Assembly: GCF_001293165.1 (NCBI RefSeq)
Contig: NZ_CP010552.1
Span: 1,240,001-1,304,000, forward strand
Source of the DNA: Candidatus Thioglobus autotrophicus
Lineage (GTDB): Bacteria; Pseudomonadota; Gammaproteobacteria; PS1; Pseudothioglobaceae
Length of the DNA stretch: 64,000 bases
Reading direction: 5' to 3'
The notes under the pieces were generated by a model. The model saw only the letters and a list, made by a program, of their open reading frames with translations, had not been told where the DNA came from and ran no database searches. Within the stretch, counting starts at the first letter, position 1; every line of letters starts with the position of its first letter. Positions 9,407 to 18,170 of the stretch are shown in pieces. A program made the position numbers and the translations under genes.

Positions 9407-9661
9407 ATGTTTGAGGATGATGAAAAACTCATTGAGTTTGTTCCTAAATATCCTCATACGTTACCGCAAGATTGGGCCGATACGGGAAATCCTACTGTTT
9501 ATGAGATAAGTGCAACTCTGGATACCCTTAAAAAAATGTATGCTGACCAAGTTAAAGACCTAAGCCAAGGTCGAGTTGGTACTGAAATAGGCGAAGAAAA
9601 TTTAAGAAATATAGCGACCAATTATCAGTCGATTAAATCGATTTTATTTGAACCCCGTTAA
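9407..9661 (+). CDS. Hypothetical protein after cbbO2 (84 aa)
   Basis: A small soluble protein with no cysteine, signal peptide or membrane segment. I do not recognise it. The first third is rich in Pro and aromatic residues, and the remainder is helical. It starts 7 bp after cbbO2 and 14 bp before the thioredoxin-TPR gene, so all three are one transcript. Confidence 0.65.
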   Translation: MFEDDEKLIEFVPKYPHTLPQDWADTGNPTVYEISATLDTLKKMYADQVKDLSQGRVGTEIGEENLRNIATNYQSIKSILFEPR

Positions 9662-9675
9662 AAGAGGAAGGCCGT

Positions 9676-10554
9676 GTGAGTGATGAAAATAAACCCCTAA
9701 TTTTTGAAGTTAGTCAAAATAATTTTGAAGATCTTGTTGTGCATAATTCATCGCACTTACCGGTTTTAGTTGAATTTATGGGAATTTGGTCTGAGCCATG
9801 TATTAAGACTGAATACATTTTGTCAGACCTTGCTAAAGAATTCCCTGGCGGCTTTGTTTTTGCTAAAGTTGATATTGATGAGCAAGAGGAATTGAAACAG
9901 CAATTTTCAATTACCAACATACCTACCTTGGCAGTATTCAAGGATGGTAAAGAGGTTCAGCGTGAAGAGGGTGAATTACAGCAAGAAGAGCTACGTATCT
10001 TGTTGAAACATTATGGGGTTTTTCGAAAGTCTGATGAATTGCGCGACCAAGCCAGAACTAAGCATATGGCAGGCGATACCCAGTCTGCAATTATGCTACT
10101 AACTCAAGCCATTTCATCTGATCCAAGTAATACCCGTATTGCTTTGGATATGGTGCAAATTTTCTTGGATATTAATGAACTGGAGCAAGCGCAAGCATTA
10201 TTTGATAAATTACCTGAATCCGTTAAAACAAAGGATATGGGCTTGTCAATTTCAACTCAGATTAATTTCATTAGGCTTGCTCAAAATACATCAGGCATTG
10301 ACTCTCTGAAAGTGCAAATTTTAAGTACCCCGAATGACTACCAGGTTCGTTTTGATTTGGCAGTTTGTTTATTTGCTCAACATGAGATTAAAGAGGGCAT
10401 GGAGATGCTATTCTTTATCCAAGAAAATGAACCAAGCTTTAAAGAGGGTGCTGCCAGAGAAATGATCGGTATGATCTGTAACATGCTGGCTAATACCAAC
10501 CCTGAAGAAAGTGGCGCATACCGCCAGCGCTTAGCTAATTTAATTAGCGAATAG
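9676..10554 (+). CDS. Thioredoxin-fold/TPR chaperone-like protein (CnoX/YbbN-like)
   Basis: An N-terminal thioredoxin domain (about residues 8-112) is followed by a TPR-like helical domain, the layout of the E. coli co-chaperone CnoX (YbbN), which holds unfolded or oxidised proteins and hands them to chaperones. The active-site segment reads WSEPC, so the first Cys of the usual WCGPC is Ser and it cannot act as a normal disulfide reductase. The length of 292 is close to CnoX. The GTG at 9676 is supported by AAAGAGGAAG just upstream. Its place at the end of the cbb cluster suggests help with RuBisCO folding, as inference. Confidence 0.8.
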   Translation: MSDENKPLIFEVSQNNFEDLVVHNSSHLPVLVEFMGIWSEPCIKTEYILSDLAKEFPGGFVFAKVDIDEQEELKQQFSITNIPTLAVFKDGKEVQREEGELQQEELRILLKHYGVFRKSDELRDQARTKHMAGDTQSAIMLLTQAISSDPSNTRIALDMVQIFLDINELEQAQALFDKLPESVKTKDMGLSISTQINFIRLAQNTSGIDSLKVQILSTPNDYQVRFDLAVCLFAQHEIKEGMEMLFFIQENEPSFKEGAAREMIGMICNMLANTNPEESGAYRQRLANLISE

Positions 10555-10556
10555 TC

Positions 10557-11084
10557 TTAAAATTCCTGTTCAACAAAATCCAAATCAATTTGAATATTAG
10601 AGCCATCCAAAAGCTCTAAACATTTTGGCACGGCTAAGAATACCGCGCCCAAACATACTGCAATAGCAGCTGGCTTGCCAGGCAGGTTAATGATTAAACT
10701 TTTACCACGTGTACCAGCAGTCTGACGCGAGAGTATTGCGGTTGGTACAGTTTTTAAACTAACTGCACGCATTTGTTCAGCAAACCCATCAAAAATACGC
10801 TCACAGACAGTGTGTGTCGCCTCAGGGGTAACATCGCGCGTGGTTGGTCCAGTGCCACCCGTTGTTAGGATTAAATTACAATTTTTATTGTCAGCAAAGT
10901 CAATTATGGTTTGTTCAATGAGTGATTGCTCATCCTCAATAATAATATTGTCTATTTCATAAGGCGACAAGACTGCACTTTTAATCCACTCTTGCATGGC
11001 TGGACCGCCAATATCCTCGTATTCGCCACGGGCAGCTCGATCTGAAATCGTAATAAATCCAATTTTTATCTTTGTGTTATTCAT
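10557..11084 (-). CDS. mogA: Molybdopterin adenylyltransferase MogA
   Basis: MogA adenylates molybdopterin with ATP before molybdate insertion. The 175-residue protein shows the family motifs TTGGTGPTTRDVTPEAT and the downstream LINLPGKPAA segment. Length is normal for MogA rather than the larger MoeA. It is convergent with the thioredoxin-TPR gene (2-bp gap) and divergent from narK, so it sits at the edge of the nitrate respiration locus. Together with moaA, moaC, moaD, moaE, moeA and mobA further on, it supplies cofactor for NarG, NapA and NasA. Confidence 0.9.
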   Translation of the reverse strand: MNNTKIKIGFITISDRAARGEYEDIGGPAMQEWIKSAVLSPYEIDNIIIEDEQSLIEQTIIDFADNKNCNLILTTGGTGPTTRDVTPEATHTVCERIFDGFAEQMRAVSLKTVPTAILSRQTAGTRGKSLIINLPGKPAAIAVCLGAVFLAVPKCLELLDGSNIQIDLDFVEQEF

Positions 11085-11179
11085 ATTTCTTTTGTTGAAC
11101 TAAAAGTTTCATAATTTTAATCGTAAAAAACCAGTCAAGAGTTGTCAAAAATTAAAAAAACCTAATTTAATTAGCTTTC

Positions 11180-11193
11180 TTGATATGGGTCAA
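11180..11193. promoter_or_regulatory. FNR-type box upstream of narK (distal)
   Basis: TTGATATGGGTCAA matches the FNR consensus TTGAT-N4-ATCAA with one change. It lies 38 bp upstream of the second box and 106 bp before the narK start, in the mogA-narK divergent region. Confidence 0.6.
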
Positions 11194-11217
11194 GAAAGTT
11201 AAAAATAGTTTTATAAA

Positions 11218-11231
11218 TTGATCCAAGTCAA
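11218..11231. promoter_or_regulatory. FNR-type box upstream of narK (proximal)
   Basis: TTGATCCAAGTCAA matches TTGAT-N4-ATCAA with one change. The following GGTTTAT and a downstream GCAAAAT (11252-11258) recur at the narG promoter at the same distance, so the two promoters share a design. This places narK under oxygen-responsive FNR-type control. Confidence 0.7.
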
Positions 11232-11298
11232 GGTTTATAAGGGTTTTAAAGGCAAAATCGCTGACAAGTATTCTTAAATTTGATAACAAGGAGAAATA

Positions 11299-12573
11299 AT
11301 GGGTTTATCGATGATTAAAAGCCATGGCGCACAAGCCAACTCTGTTTTAGCGGCAAATACAATTGCATTTACAGCTTGTTTTGCAGTTTGGGTTATGTTT
11401 TCAATTATTGGTATTCCAATTAAAGAATTACTTGAATTATCTGAAACACAATTTGGATTATTAGTAGCCACTCCTATTTTAACAGGCTCGTTGTTTAGAT
11501 TGCCTGTGGGTATGTTGACCGACAAGATTGGTGGTCGAGTTGTTTATCTAGTCCTGATGCTGGCGATGATTATTCCATTATGGTTTATTGGTAATGCTAC
11601 TGAATACTGGCAATTTTTAGTATTGGGTTTATTTGTTGGTATTGCAGGCGCATCATTCTCAGTTGGTATTGCTTATACTGCCAAATGGTTTGACAAAGAT
11701 CATCAAGGATTTGCTATGGGTATTTTTGGTGCGGGTAATGCAGGAGCTGCGTTAACTAAGTTTATTGCCCCTTCATTGGTTATTGCGTATGGATGGCAGG
11801 CAGTTCCTAAAATTTACGCAGTGGCTATGGTGATTGTGATTATTGGCTACTGGATGTTTACTTATGAAGATCCTGCTCACCATACCGCTAAAAATGTCAG
11901 CATGAGAGAGCAGTTAAAAGCCTTGAATGACCCTAAGCTTTGGAAATACATGCAGTACTACTCACTAGTATTTGGCGGGTTTGTTGCCTTATCTTTATGG
12001 ATGACAAAATACTACATTAACGAATATGGTTTTGATTTACAAACAGCTGCACTATTGGCTGCTATTTTTGTATTGCCTTCTGGTGTGATTCGTGCATTAG
12101 GCGGGTGGTTTTCAGATAAATATGGTGCTTACAAAGTCACTTGGTGGGTTATGTGGATTTCTTTGGTTTCGCTATTCTTTATGTCATATCCACAAACTGC
12201 AATGATAATCGAAACAACTCACGGACCTGAAAAGTTTGATCTTAGTTTGAACGTTTGGGTGTTTACAGCATTTTTATTTATCCTAGGTATTGCTTGGGGC
12301 TTTGGCAAGGCATCAGTATTCAAATTCTTATCAGATGAGTATCCAGATAATATCGGTGTGGTTTCAGGCATTGTAGGTCTAGCAGGTGGTATGGGTGGAT
12401 TCTTGTTGCCAATCATGTTTGGCGCATTGATTGACTACACACATGTTAATTCTGTGATTTTTATGTTGCTATATGGTGCAACAGCAGTATCACTAATCTG
12501 GATGCACTTTACATTTGGTAAAGAACAAAAAGCAAAGAATATTGAACAAGCAGTTCAAACAGTAAACGAATAA
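11299..12573 (+). CDS. narK: Nitrate/nitrite transporter, NarK1 type
   Basis: A 424-residue major facilitator with about 12 membrane segments. The segments GNAGAALTKF and GIVGLAGGMGGF are the two nitrate-signature regions of NarK proteins. This subtype resembles NarK1, thought to import nitrate with protons. A GGAGAAAT ribosome site precedes the ATG. The second transporter starts 32 bp later with its own GGAG site. Two FNR-type boxes lie upstream, so expression should rise at low oxygen. The NarK1/NarK2 split mirrors the fused NarK1-NarK2 protein of some denitrifiers. The exact transport mode is inferred from family. Confidence 0.9.
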   Translation: MGLSMIKSHGAQANSVLAANTIAFTACFAVWVMFSIIGIPIKELLELSETQFGLLVATPILTGSLFRLPVGMLTDKIGGRVVYLVLMLAMIIPLWFIGNATEYWQFLVLGLFVGIAGASFSVGIAYTAKWFDKDHQGFAMGIFGAGNAGAALTKFIAPSLVIAYGWQAVPKIYAVAMVIVIIGYWMFTYEDPAHHTAKNVSMREQLKALNDPKLWKYMQYYSLVFGGFVALSLWMTKYYINEYGFDLQTAALLAAIFVLPSGVIRALGGWFSDKYGAYKVTWWVMWISLVSLFFMSYPQTAMIIETTHGPEKFDLSLNVWVFTAFLFILGIAWGFGKASVFKFLSDEYPDNIGVVSGIVGLAGGMGGFLLPIMFGALIDYTHVNSVIFMLLYGATAVSLIWMHFTFGKEQKAKNIEQAVQTVNE

Positions 12574-12605
12574 TTTTAATCAATTTTTAATAAAAGGAGC
12601 TAATC

Positions 12606-14219
12606 ATGGCTAAAGACATAAAAAGCTGGAATCCGGATGATTCATCCGAGTGGGAAAGCACAGGTAAGGCGATAGCTACCCGCAATTTGTGGATTTCTAT
12701 CCCAAGCTTGCTGGCAGGTTTTGCCACGTGGTTGATGTGGGGTATTATTACCGTGCAAATGATGAATACGGGTTATGGTGGTTTTGATAAATCCCAGTTA
12801 TTCACACTAGCAGCGATTGCTGGTTTATCGGGCGCAACACTACGTATCCCTTCAACATTCTTTATTCGTCTAGCAGGTGGTAGAAATACTATCTTCTTAA
12901 CAACCTCGCTATTGATATTACCAGCCTTGGGTTTGGGTATGGCATTATCAACACCAGATACGCCTTTTTGGCAATTCCAGTTATTGGCATTGTTATCTGG
13001 CTTTGGTGGTGGTAATTTTGCTTCTTCAATGTCAAACATCTCTTTCTTCTTTCCTAAAAAAATCCAGGGTTATTCATTGGGCATGAATGCAGGTTTGGGT
13101 AACTTTGGTGTAACAACCATGCAAATCGTTATTCCTTTAGTGATGACACTAGCAGTTATGGGAAATCCAACCGAGCTGCAGATTGCTTCAGGAACCTTGA
13201 TTGGTAAAATTCCTGCAGGTACAGACACCTATTTACAAAATGCAGGTTATGTTTGGCTGATTATCTTAATTCCATTGTCAATCGCATCATGGATGGGGAT
13301 GAATAATATTACCGAAGATCATGTATCTCCAAATATTGGCTCAACCATGGGTGCTTTTATTAAGATTATCGTTATGTTAATTTTAGGTCTTTCAACAGCG
13401 GCATTTGGTTTATGGTTGATGTTGCCTGAAGTTGCATCTGGATCAGGACTAATGATTAGTAAATGGGTAGTATTACCAATAATCATTGCACTAACAGTGT
13501 TGTTACTTAAGTTGTTACCACTAGGTAAAGATTATAAAGATGGACTTAAGCGTCAATATAAGATTTTTGAAAATAAGCACACATGGGCAATGACAATCAT
13601 TTATGTGATGACATTCGGATCTTTTATTGGCTACGCTGCAACGCTAGCCTTGTCAATTAAAGTAATTTTTGGTTTTCAGCATATTATGGTTGATGGCATC
13701 ATGACACATAATACGGTTAATCCAAATGGCCCTTCGGCATTAACTTATGCTTGGATGGGTGCCTTTGTTGGTGCGCTTATTCGCCCAATTGGCGGCATGA
13801 TTGCCGATAAGATTGGTGGCGCAAAAGTGACACAAATTATCTCAGCAGTGATGGTTGCTTCAGCTTTAGGCGTGGCTTATTACATGAAGCAGGCTTACGC
13901 TAGTGCTACACCAGAAGAATTCTTTTGGCCATTCTTAATCTTATTTGTGGTCTTGTTTGCAATGACCGGTTTGGGTAATGGATCGACCTTTAGAACTATT
14001 TCACAAGTGTTTAATAAAGAGCAAGCTGGCCCAGTTCTGGGTTGGACATCTGCGGTAGCAGCTTACGGTGCTTTTATCATTCCTAAAGTGTTTGGTGAGC
14101 AAATTAAGCTAACGACACCTGAGAACGCTTTATATGGTTTCGCGGTGTTCTATGCACTTTGCATGGTGATTAACTGGTGGTTCTACTTGCGTAAAAACGC
14201 TGAGTTTCATAATCCATAG
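12606..14219 (+). CDS. narK: Nitrate/nitrite transporter, NarK2 type
   Basis: A 537-residue major facilitator with nitrate-signature segments GNFASSMSN and GLGNFGVTTMQ. It matches the longer E. coli-like NarK group, often nitrate/nitrite antiporters. It extends about 110 residues beyond NarK1, mainly in loops and near the middle. AAAGGAGC precedes the ATG. It is in one operon with narK1. A hairpin-poor 187-bp gap with an FNR box separates it from narG, so the nar structural genes have their own promoter. Confidence 0.9.
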   Translation: MAKDIKSWNPDDSSEWESTGKAIATRNLWISIPSLLAGFATWLMWGIITVQMMNTGYGGFDKSQLFTLAAIAGLSGATLRIPSTFFIRLAGGRNTIFLTTSLLILPALGLGMALSTPDTPFWQFQLLALLSGFGGGNFASSMSNISFFFPKKIQGYSLGMNAGLGNFGVTTMQIVIPLVMTLAVMGNPTELQIASGTLIGKIPAGTDTYLQNAGYVWLIILIPLSIASWMGMNNITEDHVSPNIGSTMGAFIKIIVMLILGLSTAAFGLWLMLPEVASGSGLMISKWVVLPIIIALTVLLLKLLPLGKDYKDGLKRQYKIFENKHTWAMTIIYVMTFGSFIGYAATLALSIKVIFGFQHIMVDGIMTHNTVNPNGPSALTYAWMGAFVGALIRPIGGMIADKIGGAKVTQIISAVMVASALGVAYYMKQAYASATPEEFFWPFLILFVVLFAMTGLGNGSTFRTISQVFNKEQAGPVLGWTSAVAAYGAFIIPKVFGEQIKLTTPENALYGFAVFYALCMVINWWFYLRKNAEFHNP

Positions 14220-14308
14220 ACATAAATAAATAAGTTGAGTAGTGCAAGCTACTCTTCTTTATTAAAAATAATTTTAAATGGTTATTTTTAATAAAGAGTT
14301 GAATTTTG

Positions 14309-14322
14309 TTGATCCACATCAA
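14309..14322. promoter_or_regulatory. FNR box of the narGHJI operon
   Basis: TTGATCCACATCAA is a perfect FNR consensus match, centred 91 bp before the narG ATG. A -10-like CAAAAT (14344-14349) lies at about the class II distance. The core TTGATCCA-N2-TCAAGGTTTAT is shared with the narK promoter. Confidence 0.75.
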
Positions 14323-14406
14323 GGTTTATTTAGTAAGTGTGAGCAAAATTTATCTTTACAGCAGGGCTTTTAATTAATAAAAAAAAGAGATAAACAGGAG
14401 AAAAAT

Positions 14407-17400
14407 ATGAGTCATTTTTTAGACAGACTTAAATATCTTAGTCGTAAAAAATCAACCTTTTCTAAAGGACATGGTATTGTTACTGGTGAGGATCGAGCAT
14501 GGGAAGACACCTATCGTAATCGCTGGCGTCATGATAAGGTGGTTCGATCAACACATGGTGTGAATTGTACGGGTGGTTGTTCATGGCAGATTTTTGTAAA
14601 AAATGGCCTTGTATCATATGAAATGCAACAAACGGATTATCCACGTACTCGTGAAGATCTTCCAAATCACGAGCCTCGCGGTTGTCAACGTGGCGCCTCA
14701 TTCTCTTGGTACTTATACTCTCCACACCGTATAAAATATCCATTGGTTCGTGGTCGTCTACTTGATTTATACCGCGCTGAACGCGCTACCGGAAAAGATC
14801 CAGTAGAATCTTGGGAAGCGATTCAAGCTGATAAAGCTAAGCGCGATTCTTATGTTAGTGTTCGTGGTCTAGGCGGGTTCGTTCGTGGAAACTGGGATGA
14901 AGTGGTTGAAATGACAGCTGCTGCAAATGTCTACACGATTAAAAAATATGGCCCTGACCGTATTTATGGTTTTTCTCCAATTCCTGCTATGAGTATGATT
15001 TCATACGCTGCTGGATCTAGATACTTATCTATGATTGGCGCAGGTGTGGGCTCGTTCTATGATTGGTACTGTGACTTGCCACCAGCTTCTCCACAAGTAT
15101 GGGGCGAGCAGACTGACGTACCTGAGTCAGCTGATTGGTACAACTCTAAATATATTATTATTTGTGGTGCAAACCTACCAATGACACGTACACCAGACGC
15201 ACACTTTATGACAGAGTCGCGTTATAACGGTACCAAAATTGTTTCAATGGCACCTGATTATGCAGAATATGTGAAGTTTGCTGATCTTTGGATGCCAGTT
15301 AAGCAAGGTACAGATGCAGCTGCATTTATGGCCATGGGTCATGTTGCATTAAAAGAATTCCACGTTGATAAGCAAGATCCGTATTTTGCTGAATATGCGC
15401 GTAGTTTTACTGACTTCCCAATGCAGGTTATCCTAGAAGAGGTTAACGGAAAATTGGTTACGGGTCGTTTCCTTCGTGCTTCGGACTTTGACAAGAATAT
15501 GGGTGAAGATAACAACCCTGAATGGAAGACAGTTGTTTTCGATTCCAAATCAAATACCTTTGTTTCTCCAAACGGATCAATTGGTTATCGTTGGGGTGAA
15601 GAGGGTAAATGGAATATTTTAGAGCAGGCTAATGGTAAAGATATTGAACAAGAGCTTAGTTGTATTGATAATTCTGATGCAGTTATCGATGTAACTTTCC
15701 CACACTTTAACCCAGAAGAGGGTGATACATTAGTTCGTAAGATTCCAGTGCGTAAATTAACACTTACTGATGGTAAAGAAGTAATGGTTACATCAGTTTG
15801 TGATTTACAAATTGCACAATACGGTATTGATCGTGGCTTGGGTGATAACTTAGCTACTTCATACGATGATGAAAGTGTTCCTTACACACCAGCATGGGCT
15901 GCCAAAATTACAGGCGTTCCAGCTGCTGACTTAGAAAGAACAGGTCGTGAATTTGCTGATAATGCTTCGAAAACTCGAGGCAAGTCAATGGTTATTTTAG
16001 GTGCGGCGATTAATCACTGGTACCACAATGACATGAATTACCGCGGCATTATGAATCTACTGCATATGTGTGGCTGTGTTGGCCAATCAGGTGGTGGTTG
16101 GGCTCACTATGTGGGGCAAGAGAAATTACGTCCTCAAGCAGGTTGGGCGCCAATTGCATTTGGTTTGGATTGGAATAGACCGCCACGTCACATGGCCTCA
16201 ACAACTTACTGGTATTTCCATACAGATCAGTGGCGTTATGAGCGTGTTGAAGCGGACGAATTATTAGCATCAACTGCTAAAGCTAAATACAAGGGTAATC
16301 AATTAGCCGACTATAACGTTGCAGCGCAACGTATGGGTTGGACACCTTCGATACCACAATTTGATCAAAACCCGTTAGAACTTGCTAAAGAGGCTGAAGC
16401 GGCGGGTGCAACCGATGAAGCGGCAGTATCAGATTATGTTGCTAATAAGCTTAAAAGTGGTGATTTGAATTTTGCTTATGAAGATATCGATGCAGAGGAA
16501 AACTTCCCTCGTAACTTATTCGTATGGCGAGCTAACTTAATTGGTAGCTCATCTAAAGGTCATGAGTACTTCCTTAAACATTTACTAGGTTCACAAAATG
16601 GTGTACTTGCTGAAGGCACAGAAGGTGAAGCTTGTAAAGAAATTAAGTGGCATGAAAAAGCACCAGTCGGTAAGTTGGACTTAATGGTCGATATTAACTT
16701 CCGATTGAATTCAACAGGTGCTTATTCTGATATTGTCTTACCAACAGCAACTTGGTATGAAAAAGCCGATCTTAATACGACAGATATGCATCCATTTATC
16801 CATCCATTGGGTAAGGCAGTTGATCCAGCTTGGGAGTCTAAGTCTGATTGGCAAATCTTTAAAACCATTGCTAAAAAATTCTCAGAATTATCAGAGAAGC
16901 ATTTAGGTGTACAAAAAGATGTGGTATCTCTACCAATGCAACACGATACACCAATGGCTATGGCTCAACCTTTCGGTGAGGTAAAAGATTGGAAGAAAGG
17001 TGAGTGTGATTTAATTCCAGGTAAGACGGCGCCAATTTTTAAAGTCGTTGAAAGAGACTATCCAAGTACATATGCTAAATATATTGCTCTAGGTCCTCTA
17101 ATGAAGACTATTGGTAATAACATCAAGGGTATTGATTGGAATACCGATCATGAAGTTGATGAACTTGCAGTATTGAATGGTGTTATTAAAGAAGAGGGTG
17201 TTTCTAAAGGCATGCCGTCACTCGCTGAAGATATTCATGTGTGTGATGCGGTAATGCGTATGGCACCTGAAACTAATGGTGAAGTGGCGCATAAATCGTG
17301 GTCTGGTCAATCTAAGAAAACAGGTATTGATCATTCACACCTTTATAAAGGCCGTCAAGATGAGAAGATTACTTACAGAGATATTGTATCTCAACCACGT

Positions 17401-18150
17401 AAGATTATTACCGCACCAACTTGGTCTGGTATCGAATCTGAAGAGGTGAGTTACAATGCTTGTTACACCAATCTTCATGAGAAAATTCCTTTGAGAACAT
17501 TAACAGGTCGTGCACAATTCTATCAAGATCATGAATGGATGCTAGACTTTGGTGAAGGTTTCTGTGCTTATAAGCCAGCAATCGACATGAAGACGCATAA
17601 CAACATTCCTAAGAATGTTAAAAATAAACCTCACTTAGTGTTGAACTGGATTACACCACACTCAAAATGGGGTATTCATTCAACCTATCAAGATAACTTA
17701 AGAATGTTGACGCTTTTCCGTGGCGGTCCATACTTCTGGATTTCTGAAGAAGATGCTAAGTCAGTTGGTCTTGAGGATAACGATTGGGTGGAAGCGGTTA
17801 ACGATAACGGCGCAACAACTGCAAGAGTAGTTGTTTCACAAAGAGTACCAAATGGTATGGCGATGATGTATCACGCTCAAGAAAAGATTGTTAACGTTCC
17901 AGGGTCTCCAACTACAGGAAAACGTGGTGGTATTTTGAATGCAGTAACAAGAACGGTGCCTAAGCCAACTCATATGATTGGTGGCTATGCGCAACTATCT
18001 TACTCATTTAACTACTACGGCACAGTGGGATCAAATCGCGATGAATACGTTATTGTTCATAAGATTGAAGATCAAGATGTTGATTGGTTAGAAGAGCCGT
18101 TGACGCCAGAAAGAGAGGCTCAGAAGAATCCTCCAGGCATCAACAATTAA
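14407..18150 (+). CDS. narG: Respiratory nitrate reductase alpha subunit NarG
   Basis: The catalytic molybdenum subunit of the membrane-bound enzyme, facing the cytoplasm and reducing nitrate to nitrite. Its 1247 residues are the normal length. It shows the HxxxCxxxC iron-sulfur motif (HGVNCTGGCSW) near residue 50 and the YCDLPPASPQ segment, whose Asp ligates molybdenum. The N terminus (SHFLDRLKYL) is typical. AGGAG is upstream of the ATG. narH follows after 20 bp. It depends on NarJ for maturation and on the cofactor genes downstream. An FNR box upstream implies anaerobic induction. Confidence 0.98.
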   Translation: MSHFLDRLKYLSRKKSTFSKGHGIVTGEDRAWEDTYRNRWRHDKVVRSTHGVNCTGGCSWQIFVKNGLVSYEMQQTDYPRTREDLPNHEPRGCQRGASFSWYLYSPHRIKYPLVRGRLLDLYRAERATGKDPVESWEAIQADKAKRDSYVSVRGLGGFVRGNWDEVVEMTAAANVYTIKKYGPDRIYGFSPIPAMSMISYAAGSRYLSMIGAGVGSFYDWYCDLPPASPQVWGEQTDVPESADWYNSKYIIICGANLPMTRTPDAHFMTESRYNGTKIVSMAPDYAEYVKFADLWMPVKQGTDAAAFMAMGHVALKEFHVDKQDPYFAEYARSFTDFPMQVILEEVNGKLVTGRFLRASDFDKNMGEDNNPEWKTVVFDSKSNTFVSPNGSIGYRWGEEGKWNILEQANGKDIEQELSCIDNSDAVIDVTFPHFNPEEGDTLVRKIPVRKLTLTDGKEVMVTSVCDLQIAQYGIDRGLGDNLATSYDDESVPYTPAWAAKITGVPAADLERTGREFADNASKTRGKSMVILGAAINHWYHNDMNYRGIMNLLHMCGCVGQSGGGWAHYVGQEKLRPQAGWAPIAFGLDWNRPPRHMASTTYWYFHTDQWRYERVEADELLASTAKAKYKGNQLADYNVAAQRMGWTPSIPQFDQNPLELAKEAEAAGATDEAAVSDYVANKLKSGDLNFAYEDIDAEENFPRNLFVWRANLIGSSSKGHEYFLKHLLGSQNGVLAEGTEGEACKEIKWHEKAPVGKLDLMVDINFRLNSTGAYSDIVLPTATWYEKADLNTTDMHPFIHPLGKAVDPAWESKSDWQIFKTIAKKFSELSEKHLGVQKDVVSLPMQHDTPMAMAQPFGEVKDWKKGECDLIPGKTAPIFKVVERDYPSTYAKYIALGPLMKTIGNNIKGIDWNTDHEVDELAVLNGVIKEEGVSKGMPSLAEDIHVCDAVMRMAPETNGEVAHKSWSGQSKKTGIDHSHLYKGRQDEKITYRDIVSQPRKIITAPTWSGIESEEVSYNACYTNLHEKIPLRTLTGRAQFYQDHEWMLDFGEGFCAYKPAIDMKTHNNIPKNVKNKPHLVLNWITPHSKWGIHSTYQDNLRMLTLFRGGPYFWISEEDAKSVGLEDNDWVEAVNDNGATTARVVVSQRVPNGMAMMYHAQEKIVNVPGSPTTGKRGGILNAVTRTVPKPTHMIGGYAQLSYSFNYYGTVGSNRDEYVIVHKIEDQDVDWLEEPLTPEREAQKNPPGINN

Positions 18151-18170
18151 ACCATCTAGGAGAATAAGAG

